Positions 28,651-36,708 of a stretch of 39,610 nucleotides of DNA are shown piece by piece. The notes below the pieces were generated by a model. It made no database searches, was not told the origin of the DNA, and worked only from the letters and a program-made list of their open reading frames with translations. The position numbers and the translations under genes were made by a program. Location: positions 1-39,610 of the forward strand of contig JAGPVT010000190.1 in NCBI GenBank assembly GCA_018066865.1, written 5' to 3'. The stretch's first letter is position 1; the number at the start of each line of letters is the position of its first letter. This stretch comes from Marinobacter sp. GTDB lineage: Bacteria; Pseudomonadota; Gammaproteobacteria; Pseudomonadales; Oleiphilaceae.

Positions 28651-29931
28651 TTGGCTAAGATTCAGGCAATACGCGGGATGAACGATATCCTGCCAGAACA
28701 GACACCGCTGTGGCAGTTTGTTGAAGCCACCGCGCGCAAGGTGTTGCGACAATATGGTTATCAGGAAATCCGTATGCCCGTGGTGGAGCAGACCGATCTG
28801 TTCAAGCGCTCCATCGGTGAGGTGACGGACATCGTTGAAAAGGAGATGTACACCTTTGAGGACCGCAACGGTGACAGCCTGACCCTTCGGCCAGAAGGCA
28901 CGGCCGGTTGTGTTCGTGCTGCTGAAGAACACGGGTTGTTGTTCAACCAGACTCGCAGGCTGTGGTACACCGGGCCGATGTTCCGGCATGAGCGGCCGCA
29001 AAAGGGCCGTTACCGTCAGTTTCATCAGATCGGTGTGGAGTGCTTTGGCATGCAGGGCCCGGATATTGATGCGGAACTGCTGATTCTTACCGCCAGGCTC
29101 TGGAGCGAGTTGGGTCTTGGTTCGCATGCACGCCTTGAAATCAATTCCATCGGCTCATCGGCGGCGCGTAAAGAGTTTCGTGGTGCTCTGGTCGGTTATC
29201 TGGGGCAGTACAAAGCGCAGCTTGACGAAGACAGCCAGCGACGCCTTGAAACCAACCCGCTGCGCATTCTGGACAGTAAAGATCCGGACACGCGCAAATT
29301 GCTTACAGACGCACCGCGCCTGGAAGACTATCTTGATGCCGATTCCCGAGAGCACTTTGACCGTCTCAAGGAATTGCTGGATGCGGCAGGAATTGACTAC
29401 ACGATTAACCCGGCCCTTGTTCGCGGCCTCGACTACTACGGCAAAACTGTTTTTGAATGGGTGACCGATAGCCTTGGTGCCCAGGGAACAATCTGTGCCG
29501 GTGGGCGATACGATGGCCTGGTAGAGCAACTCGGTGGCAAACCGACAACAGCTGTCGGTTTTGCTATGGGGCTCGAGCGTCTCATTCTGCTGCTTGATAC
29601 GCTTGGGCTCGTGCCGGAAGAAGCCAACAGCAATGCAGATGTTTATGTAACGGCTATGGGTGAGGCTGCGGTCGCACCAGCGCTGGCACTCGCTGAGAAT
29701 TTACGCAGCGAATTAAAAGGCCGTGTGATTATTAGCCATTGCGGCGGTGGCAGCTTCAAGAGCCAGATGAAAAAGGCGGATAAAAGTGGTGCCCGCTACG
29801 CGGTCATTCTGGGTGAGAACGAGCTGGAGAATGGCACGGTGAGCCTCAAGCCACTGCGCTCGCAAGAAGACCAGAGCAGTGTGGCGCAGAGTGATCTGGC
29901 AGCGGTGCTCACCAAAGCCTTGATGAACTGA
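28651..29931 (+). CDS. hisS: Histidyl-tRNA synthetase with a TTG start
   Basis: Charges tRNA-His. It has 426 residues (E. coli 424). The N-terminus [12 protein letters not shown] matches the family at a TTG codon (28651), with TAAGGG about 7 nt upstream. The next in-frame ATG (28678) would remove the conserved AIRG motif, so TTG is the better start. Class II motifs are [13 protein letters not shown] (motif 2 region), [17 protein letters not shown], and the HisA/HisB motifs [15 protein letters not shown] and AGGRYDGL. The anticodon-binding domain covers about residues 325-426. It is 40 bp after ispG. Confidence 0.95.
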   Translation: MAKIQAIRGMNDILPEQTPLWQFVEATARKVLRQYGYQEIRMPVVEQTDLFKRSIGEVTDIVEKEMYTFEDRNGDSLTLRPEGTAGCVRAAEEHGLLFNQTRRLWYTGPMFRHERPQKGRYRQFHQIGVECFGMQGPDIDAELLILTARLWSELGLGSHARLEINSIGSSAARKEFRGALVGYLGQYKAQLDEDSQRRLETNPLRILDSKDPDTRKLLTDAPRLEDYLDADSREHFDRLKELLDAAGIDYTINPALVRGLDYYGKTVFEWVTDSLGAQGTICAGGRYDGLVEQLGGKPTTAVGFAMGLERLILLLDTLGLVPEEANSNADVYVTAMGEAAVAPALALAENLRSELKGRVIISHCGGGSFKSQMKKADKSGARYAVILGENELENGTVSLKPLRSQEDQSSVAQSDLAAVLTKALMN

Positions 29932-29973
29932 TTCGAACGAACATAAAAGTAAAAAACCATTACAGGAGCCAAC

Positions 29974-30639
29974 ATGGCGGAACTGCGCACCGAAGAAGAA
30001 CAGGTACAGGCGATCAAGGACTGGTGGAAGCGGAATGGCAGTTCTCTGCTCATTGGTATCGGTGCCGCCCTGGCAATTGTGTTTGGCTGGCAGGCCTGGC
30101 AGAACCATCAGGACCAGCAGCGAGCTGAGGCCGCTAATCAATTTGCAACACTGTTGAATGCGTTTGCCAACGAAGTGGATGACACCTCTGGTAAGACAGT
30201 GGCCTTTATTGCAGAGACCCTGCGCGAGGATTACACCGACAGCGCCTACGCGGTCTACGGCAACTTGATTCTGGCTCGTCAGCAACTGGTTGAGGAAAGT
30301 GATACGGAAGCAGCGATTGATTCGCTCCAGTGGGCACTCGAAAAAACCGGTGAGCATAAGGCTCTGGCATTGGTAGTTCGTAATCGCCTGGCTCGTGCCC
30401 AGTTCGCTGCTGGGCGGCATGAGGATGCGCTGGCGACGATTGACGGCGCGGGAAGCCTGGAGAGCGCGGACGCGTTTGCAGCCATTTTCTCTGAGTTACG
30501 CGGCGATATTCTGCTCGCCCAAGGCGATGAGACGGGCGCGCGCGATGCTTATCTGGCGGCCCGTGAGCAAAGCCAGCAAGGCCGTAGCGGAATTCTGGAG
30601 CTCAAACTGTCTGACCTCGGCGTTGGAGAGGAGGCCTGA
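29974..30639 (+). CDS. yfgM: YfgM-family membrane-anchored TPR protein
   Basis: Ancillary SecYEG-associated chaperone with a periplasmic TPR domain, which hands secreted proteins to periplasmic chaperones in E. coli. It has 221 residues (E. coli 206). A short cytoplasmic segment (ELRTEEEQVQAIKDWWKRNG) precedes one transmembrane helix SLLIGIGAALAIVFGWQAW (about residues 25-43), then helical repeats to the end. AGGAG lies at 29963-29967. The hisS-yfgM-bamB-der order is conserved in gammaproteobacteria. Its stop overlaps the bamB start. Confidence 0.93.
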   Translation: MAELRTEEEQVQAIKDWWKRNGSSLLIGIGAALAIVFGWQAWQNHQDQQRAEAANQFATLLNAFANEVDDTSGKTVAFIAETLREDYTDSAYAVYGNLILARQQLVEESDTEAAIDSLQWALEKTGEHKALALVVRNRLARAQFAAGRHEDALATIDGAGSLESADAFAAIFSELRGDILLAQGDETGARDAYLAAREQSQQGRSGILELKLSDLGVGEEA

Positions 30640-31811
30640 TGCGCTTGTCTGGTAACAGGCTGGTCCGAGCTGGAGTTTTTTCGGTTCTGACAATTGCACT
30701 GGGCATCTCCGGATGCAGCACCCAGGATACCTTTGAGCAGCCGGTGCCGGTTCCGGAAGTGGATAGCACGGTTGAGTTCGAAAAGGTCTGGAGCCGATCC
30801 GTCGGTGACGGACATGATGGTGAACTTCTGTACCTGTCGCCATTGGATGTCGGTGGCACAGTGTATGCGGCGTCCGCTGATGGCGAGTTGTTAGCTGTAG
30901 ATGCAGAGACCGGTAAGCTGCAATGGGAGCGGGGCCTGAACGACCGGATCTTTGCAGGGGTCGGCGGCGACCAGGCCCAGCTTTATCTGGTTACCCGTGA
31001 AGCCGATCTGGTTGCGCTTTCCCGTGAAGATGGCCGTGAGCTTTGGCGCAGCGAGCTGCCAACGGAAGCACTGGCAGCTCCCCAGTCAAACGGTGTGTTG
31101 GTGGTGACTCAGACCACTGATGGCCGGGTCCTTGCTTTTGATACGGCCACCGGCGAAAAGCGCTGGCAGTATGATGGCGTGGTGCCGGCGCTTTCCCTGC
31201 GAACGGCGGCAGCCCCACTGGTAGGTGGTGACGTTGTGCTTGCTTCATTCTCAAACGGTAAACTCATTGCGTTGTCAGCCGATGCGGGCCAGCCTCTTTG
31301 GCAATACGAAGTAGGGCAGCCTCAGGGGCGCACAGAGCTTGAAAGGCTGGTAGACATCTCTGGCCAGCCGTTGGTTCTTGATTCTGCGGTTATGGTTTCA
31401 GGTTATCAGGGCAAGCTTGCACTCGTTGATATCCGTACCGGCCAGGAAATCTGGAGCCGTAAAGCATCCAGCCTGAATGCTCCAATGGTTGGAGGAGGCA
31501 ATATCTATCTGTCTTCGGCAAACGGCAATGTCATCGCGTATCGGGGCGCTGACCGCAGAGAACTATGGCTTCAGGACGCTTTGTCCTGGCGCCAGTTGAC
31601 TCAGCCTGCCGTCTACGAAAACTATCTGATTATTGGTGACTACGAAGGTTATCTGCACGTGCTTTCCGGTAATGATGGAAGCCTCGTAGGCCAGAATCAT
31701 TACGACAGTGATGGGCTCCGTGTTCCTTTACAACGCTTGGCAAACGGAAACCTGATGGTTTACGGAAACAGCGGTAAACTGTCTGTATTCAAACTGAGGG
31801 AGCGGAACTGA
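30639..31811 (+). CDS. bamB: Outer membrane protein assembly lipoprotein BamB
   Basis: Beta-propeller lipoprotein of the BAM complex that supports insertion of outer-membrane barrels. It has 390 residues (E. coli 392). The lipobox is GISGC with Cys 26. Propeller repeats of the PQQ type are visible, such as GTVYAASADGELLAVDAETG, KLQWERGLNDRIFAGVG, LAFDTATGEKRWQYDG and VDIRTGQEIWSRKASSLNAP. The ATG follows GGAGAGGAGG, inside the end of yfgM. der follows 61 bp downstream. Confidence 0.95.
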   Translation: MRLSGNRLVRAGVFSVLTIALGISGCSTQDTFEQPVPVPEVDSTVEFEKVWSRSVGDGHDGELLYLSPLDVGGTVYAASADGELLAVDAETGKLQWERGLNDRIFAGVGGDQAQLYLVTREADLVALSREDGRELWRSELPTEALAAPQSNGVLVVTQTTDGRVLAFDTATGEKRWQYDGVVPALSLRTAAAPLVGGDVVLASFSNGKLIALSADAGQPLWQYEVGQPQGRTELERLVDISGQPLVLDSAVMVSGYQGKLALVDIRTGQEIWSRKASSLNAPMVGGGNIYLSSANGNVIAYRGADRRELWLQDALSWRQLTQPAVYENYLIIGDYEGYLHVLSGNDGSLVGQNHYDSDGLRVPLQRLANGNLMVYGNSGKLSVFKLRERN

Positions 31812-31872
31812 TCCGCACTGCCTCAACGCCCTGCCTGAAGCCGGGCCTAAAACGACTGTATAGCGAATCATT

Positions 31873-33294
31873 ATGACCCCAGTAATTGCCCTTGTCGGTC
31901 GGCCAAATGTTGGCAAGTCGACACTATTTAACCAGATGACGCGATCCCGGGATGCACTGGTGGCGGATTTCCCTGGCCTGACCCGGGATCGTAAATACGG
32001 TGAGGGCACCTACGAAGACCAGCGTTTTATCGTCATTGATACCGGGGGTCTTACCGGCACAGAAGAGGGGCTGGATGCCGAAATGGCGCGGCAAGCTCTG
32101 CAGGCTGTTGAAGAGGCAGACACTGTTCTGTTTCTGGTTGATGGTCGCGCTGGGCTTATGGCGGGGGACAAGGAGATAGCTGACCATCTGCGTCGGTCGG
32201 GCAAACAGGCCCATTTGGTCGTCAACAAGACGGATGGCCAGGACCCCGACGTCGCCGCAGCTGATTTCTATAGCCTGGGATTTGAATCGGTCTTTATGGT
32301 GGCGGCATCACACAACCGTGGCATCCGTTCGATGCTGGAGTTGTTGTTGCCTTCTGAAGAGGACCGTGTTGAATCCGATCATGCGGATCGGTATCCGGGT
32401 ATTCGCATCGGCATTGTCGGCCGCCCCAATGTTGGCAAATCGACATTGGTTAACCGGATGCTGGGCGAAGATCGGGTTATTGTTTACGACATGCCCGGCA
32501 CTACCCGGGACAGCGTTTACATCCCTTATGAGCGTCACGAAAAACAATACACCCTGATTGATACTGCCGGTATACGTCGCCGCAAGAACGTCAATGAGGC
32601 TGTCGAAAAGTTTTCCATTATCAAAACGCTGAAGGCTATCGATGATGCCCATGTGGTGATATTGGTGCTGGATGCGCGACAGGGGCTGGTTGACCAGGAT
32701 CTGCACCTGATCGGTTTTGTTCTGGATGCAGGCCGGTCGCTGGTCATTGCGGTTAATAAATGGGACGGGATGGATCCGGAGGCCCGCGACAAGGTTAAAG
32801 AGCAGGTAAAGCGTCGCCTGGACTTCCTGGATTACGCTGACAAACACTATATATCCGCACTCCACGGGTCCGGTGTGGGCGTTATGTATGAGTCGGTAGA
32901 GGCCTGTTACGAGTCCGCCATGGCCAAGTGGCCAACCAATCGCCTGACAGCCATCCTTGAGGATGCGATTGCGCAGCACCAGCCGCCGCTGGTTCGCGGG
33001 CGGAGGATCAAGCTGCGTTATGCCCACCAGGGTGGATCAAACCCTCCGGTTATTGTTGTCCATGGCAATCAGACAGACGCCTTGCCGGGTTCCTATAAAC
33101 GCTATCTTGAAAACACGTTCCGCAAGGTGCTGAATGTGACGGGCTCGCCAATCCGGTTCGAGTTCCGGTCAAGTGAAAATCCCTTTGCCAGTAACGTCGA
33201 CCGGAAAACGCCACGTCAGAAGGTCAAACAGGATAATGATCTGAAAGCAGGGCGCAAAGTGAAAAAGACCCGTCAGAAAAGTCTCAAACGCTGA
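31873..33294 (+). CDS. der: Ribosome assembly GTPase Der (EngA)
   Basis: Essential GTPase for 50S subunit maturation, with two tandem G domains and a C-terminal KH-like domain. It has 473 residues (E. coli 490). The first P-loop is [12 protein letters not shown] (about residues 8-19), with switch [15 protein letters not shown] and NKTDGQD. The second P-loop is [12 protein letters not shown] (about 183-194), with [20 protein letters not shown] and NKWDGMD. The KH-like domain begins near 355. The C-terminal tail is strongly basic ([13 protein letters not shown]). It ends 27 bp from the converging pta gene. Confidence 0.96.
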   Translation: MTPVIALVGRPNVGKSTLFNQMTRSRDALVADFPGLTRDRKYGEGTYEDQRFIVIDTGGLTGTEEGLDAEMARQALQAVEEADTVLFLVDGRAGLMAGDKEIADHLRRSGKQAHLVVNKTDGQDPDVAAADFYSLGFESVFMVAASHNRGIRSMLELLLPSEEDRVESDHADRYPGIRIGIVGRPNVGKSTLVNRMLGEDRVIVYDMPGTTRDSVYIPYERHEKQYTLIDTAGIRRRKNVNEAVEKFSIIKTLKAIDDAHVVILVLDARQGLVDQDLHLIGFVLDAGRSLVIAVNKWDGMDPEARDKVKEQVKRRLDFLDYADKHYISALHGSGVGVMYESVEACYESAMAKWPTNRLTAILEDAIAQHQPPLVRGRRIKLRYAHQGGSNPPVIVVHGNQTDALPGSYKRYLENTFRKVLNVTGSPIRFEFRSSENPFASNVDRKTPRQKVKQDNDLKAGRKVKKTRQKSLKR

Positions 33295-33311
33295 TAGCGC
33301 CTGCATGTTGA

Positions 33312-33336
33312 GCGGGGCGGCTCAGGCCGGCCCCGC
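33312..33336. terminator. GC-rich hairpin at the der/pta convergence
   Basis: GCGGGGC-GGC and GCC-G-GCCCCGC form a stem with a 4-nt loop and one bulged G, overlapping the last pta codons. T runs are poor on both sides, so termination may be weak or Rho-assisted. Confidence 0.4.
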
Positions 33337-35478
33337 ATCCTCTACCTGTTTTGCCTGTACCGCTGTGAGTGCAATGGTAAACACAATATCTTCTACCAGG
33401 GCGCCCCGGGACAGATCGTTTACCGGCTTTCTCAAGCCCTGAAGCATAGGTCCGATACTGACCACGTTGGCGCTGCGCTGAACTGCCTTGTAGGTGGTAT
33501 TGCCGGTGTTGAGATCCGGGAAGATGAACACCGTCGCCTTACCTGCCACCTTGCTATTCGGAGCCTTGCTCCGTGCCACGCTCTCGATGGCAGCAGCGTC
33601 GTATTGCAGCGGGCCGTCAATGAGCAGGTCTGGCCTGCGTTCACGGGCAATCCTGGTTGCTTCCCGCACCTTTTCCACATCGTGCCCGCTTCCGGACTCG
33701 CCGGTGCTATAGCTGATCATGGCTACAACAGGTTCAATACCAAAGGCTTCCGCTGATTGGGCGCTTTGTATGGCAATATCGGCGAGCTCTTCTGCGTTGG
33801 GGTCGGGGTTGATCGCGCAATCACCATAGACCAGAACCTGCTGTGGCAGAAGCATGAAGAAAACCGAGGAGACAACTCGAGCGTGATCGTGGGTCTTGAT
33901 CAGTTGCAGGGCAGGGCGCACGGTATTGGCGGTGGTGTGGATGGCCCCGGAAACAAGTCCGTCGGCTTCATCCAGAGCAACCATCATGGTGCCCATAACC
34001 ACGTTGTCCTCGAGCATGGCTTCTGCCATATCCGGAGTAAGACCTTTGTGCTTACGTAGCTCTACCATCGGAGCGATATAGTCTTTACGCACACGGGCAG
34101 GATCAATGATTTCAATATCATCGGGAAGTTCCAGGCCTTGTGAGGCCGCGACGCTTCGGATTTCGCCTTCGGCGCCGATCAGGGCACAGCGCGCAAGCTG
34201 GCGCTGGTGGCAGATGATCGCAGCCTGAACGGTTCGTGGTTCGCTGCCCTCTGGGAGCACGATGCGCTTGTCAGCTGCACGTGCGCGTTCAGAGAGTTGG
34301 TAGCGGAATGCCGGGGGCGACAAGCGGCTCTGAACCTCAACGCGAAGGTGTTCCTGAAGCCAGCCGGTATCGATTTTTGTTGCTACCGTCTCCATGGCTT
34401 TCTCGATTCTGTCCGGGTCATCGGTCGGGATCGCGGTGGAAAGGTTCGCCAGCATACGGGCGGTTTCGTAGGTATTGGTGTGCGAACTCAGCACCGGCAA
34501 ACCGGTATGCAGTGCACGGGAGCACAGGTCGATAACGCGCTGATCAGGCATGAGGCCGCCCGTCAGCATGAGACCAGCCAGGGGCACACCGTTAAGGGCT
34601 GCAACCGCAGTCGTCACAATGATATCTTCGCGATCCCCGGGGGTCACCATCAGTGTGCCTGGGCTCAGGGTTTCCGTCATATTACGGATTGACCGGGCGC
34701 AGACAGAGACCTTCTGAACCCGACGAGTGTACATCTGGCCTTCGTGCAGCACGGGAATATCAAGCTCCCGGGCGATATCGGATACCCTGGGCGCCAGCAA
34801 ATCGGACTGCCAGGGGATTTCGGCGAGCAGCCGGAAGCGGCCTTCCCGGAAGACTTTACAGGCGTTCCGGTAGTCTATGGTTTCACATTCCGTCTGGCTG
34901 ACATTGCTGCAGGGCTCCAGTCCCGACCTTTTGGGCTCGCCGACTTTGTTGAGAATAACCGCAATGACATCCTGAGCGGACACATCGGAAAACAGACGAG
35001 CGGAGAAATCCAGCTCCTCGTCCAGTTCGGTTGCGCAGATTTTGCCCGGCGTGCTTACCAGTACCACATCGGATCCGAGGTTGCGCGCCACTTCCACGTT
35101 CAGCCGGGCTATGTAAGCTTCACTGCGATCGGGAACAAGACCCTCAATGATCACGACATCGACATCCCTGGCGACTTTCTGATACTCACCAACCACCGTT
35201 TCCATCAGCAGGTCGGATTTTCCGCGGTTCAGCCACTGCTGTGCTTTTTTCAGAGGAATCGGATCGGGTGGCTGCAAGTGGCTGCGGGAGCGAACAAAGG
35301 TAACGGATGAGTCTTTGCCGTTGTTATGCTGCGCCTCCCCCCGGTTAACAGACTGGCAAAAGGGTTTGTAGAATCCGACACTGATGCCCACACGCTCCAT
35401 GGCGCGTAACAGGCCCAGACAAACAGAGGTAAGCCCGGAATCCATGGATGTCGGGGCAATAAAAAGGCTTTTGGCCAT
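33322..35478 (-). CDS. pta: Phosphate acetyltransferase Pta (long form)
   Basis: Interconverts acetyl-CoA and acetyl phosphate; with AckA it makes or uses acetate and sets the acetyl-phosphate pool. It has 718 residues, the long class like E. coli (714). The N-terminal P-loop-like domain starts AKSLFIAPTSMDSGLTSVCL, and a DRTGG-type domain lies near residues 215-330. The catalytic domain begins near 390 with RIVLPEGSEPRTVQAA, then DGLVSGAIHTTANTVRPALQ, MISYSTGESG and FPDLNTGNTTYKAVQR. It is 21 bp after ackA on the same strand and is the last gene of that unit. Confidence 0.96.
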   Translation of the reverse strand: MAKSLFIAPTSMDSGLTSVCLGLLRAMERVGISVGFYKPFCQSVNRGEAQHNNGKDSSVTFVRSRSHLQPPDPIPLKKAQQWLNRGKSDLLMETVVGEYQKVARDVDVVIIEGLVPDRSEAYIARLNVEVARNLGSDVVLVSTPGKICATELDEELDFSARLFSDVSAQDVIAVILNKVGEPKRSGLEPCSNVSQTECETIDYRNACKVFREGRFRLLAEIPWQSDLLAPRVSDIARELDIPVLHEGQMYTRRVQKVSVCARSIRNMTETLSPGTLMVTPGDREDIIVTTAVAALNGVPLAGLMLTGGLMPDQRVIDLCSRALHTGLPVLSSHTNTYETARMLANLSTAIPTDDPDRIEKAMETVATKIDTGWLQEHLRVEVQSRLSPPAFRYQLSERARAADKRIVLPEGSEPRTVQAAIICHQRQLARCALIGAEGEIRSVAASQGLELPDDIEIIDPARVRKDYIAPMVELRKHKGLTPDMAEAMLEDNVVMGTMMVALDEADGLVSGAIHTTANTVRPALQLIKTHDHARVVSSVFFMLLPQQVLVYGDCAINPDPNAEELADIAIQSAQSAEAFGIEPVVAMISYSTGESGSGHDVEKVREATRIARERRPDLLIDGPLQYDAAAIESVARSKAPNSKVAGKATVFIFPDLNTGNTTYKAVQRSANVVSIGPMLQGLRKPVNDLSRGALVEDIVFTIALTAVQAKQVEDAGPA

Positions 35479-35499
35479 AAAGGAGTTCCAGAGTGTTCT

Positions 35500-36687
35500 T
35501 TAAAAAATGGTGGTCAGGCGCGCGGCCTCGCGGGCGATCACAAGTTCTTCGTTGGTTGGAATGACCAGAACCGGGAAATGTGAATCGGTGTGTTCTATTC
35601 TGCCGTCGCTGTAACGGCCGTGATGCTCATTCATATCCGCATCAATATTAAACCCGAGAAGCCTCAAGTGACTCAGCGTTTTCTCTCGTACCCGGCTGCT
35701 GTTCTCCCCGATGCCGCCAGTGAACACCAGCGCATCCAGTTGGCTCAGCGAAGCCATCATGGCTCCTACGTACTTTGCAAGGCGAAAGCAGAATATCTCG
35801 ATGGCAAGAGCCGAAGGCTCATGACCATGATCGGCCAGATCGCATAGAGAGCGCATATCGTTGGTCTGCCCCGATATCCCGAGAAGGCCACTCTTGTGGT
35901 TAAGTACCTCGTGAACCTCGTTCAGTGGCATGCCTCGTGAGGCAAGATAACCGAAAAGGCCAGGGTCGACATCACCACTGCGAGTTCCCATAACCAGCCC
36001 TTCTAGCGGCGTCAGTCCCATGCTGGTATCGACACTCAGGCCATCCCTGATCGCAGTTATACTGCAACCGTTGCCCAGATGAGCTGAAATGATAGATGTG
36101 GTCGCAGGTGTTTTCCCGAGCCGCCGAGCCGCTTCATTGGCCATGAAAAAATGGCTGATTCCGTGGAATCCATAGCGCCGCACACTCCAGTCCCGATAGT
36201 AGGCTTCTGGTAGCGCATAAAGGTACGCTCGCGGTGCAAGAGTCTGGTGATAGGCGGTATCAAATACGGCAATCTGCGGAATGTCGGGAAACTGCTCCCG
36301 GGACGCTTCGATTCCGGCAAGGGCGACCGGGTTATGGAGCGGGGCCAAGCCAGCACAGTCATTGATGGCCCCTATCACCTTACTGTCAATCAGAACCGCT
36401 TCGCGAAAGGTTTCTCCGCCATGAACTACGCGGTGGCCAATAGACGTGGGAGAGCGAGGCATCAGTTGCCGTTCACGGAGCGCCGAGACCAGTGCCTGCA
36501 GTGCTTGTTTATGGTTGGCGCCATCCGGGAGTGCAACAGTGCGGTTGTCATCGTCAATTCTGGCAAACGCATCTTTGCGGTTCAGGCGCTCTGCCAATGC
36601 CGATGCGAGTTTATTTTCATTTTCGTCGAACAGGGCGAGCTTTAAAGACGAACTGCCGCAGTTAACAACAAGAATGCTTTGTTTCAT
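35500..36687 (-). CDS. ackA: Acetate kinase AckA
   Basis: Phosphotransferase linking acetyl phosphate + ADP to acetate + ATP. It has 395 residues (E. coli 400). The ASKHA-fold motifs are VVNCGSSSLKLALFD at the N-terminus, GHRVVHGGE (about 84-92), VFDTAYHQTL, YRRYGFHG-like VRRYGFHGISH, SAHLGNGCSITAI, MGTRSGDVDPG and the C-terminal FTGGIGENSSRVRE. It lies 21 bp downstream of the GGDEF/EAL gene and 21 bp upstream of pta, suggesting one transcript from the sensor gene promoter. Confidence 0.97.
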   Translation of the reverse strand: MKQSILVVNCGSSSLKLALFDENENKLASALAERLNRKDAFARIDDDNRTVALPDGANHKQALQALVSALRERQLMPRSPTSIGHRVVHGGETFREAVLIDSKVIGAINDCAGLAPLHNPVALAGIEASREQFPDIPQIAVFDTAYHQTLAPRAYLYALPEAYYRDWSVRRYGFHGISHFFMANEAARRLGKTPATTSIISAHLGNGCSITAIRDGLSVDTSMGLTPLEGLVMGTRSGDVDPGLFGYLASRGMPLNEVHEVLNHKSGLLGISGQTNDMRSLCDLADHGHEPSALAIEIFCFRLAKYVGAMMASLSQLDALVFTGGIGENSSRVREKTLSHLRLLGFNIDADMNEHHGRYSDGRIEHTDSHFPVLVIPTNEELVIAREAARLTTIF

Positions 36688-36708
36688 GATTCCACAGTTC
36701 CCTGAATG

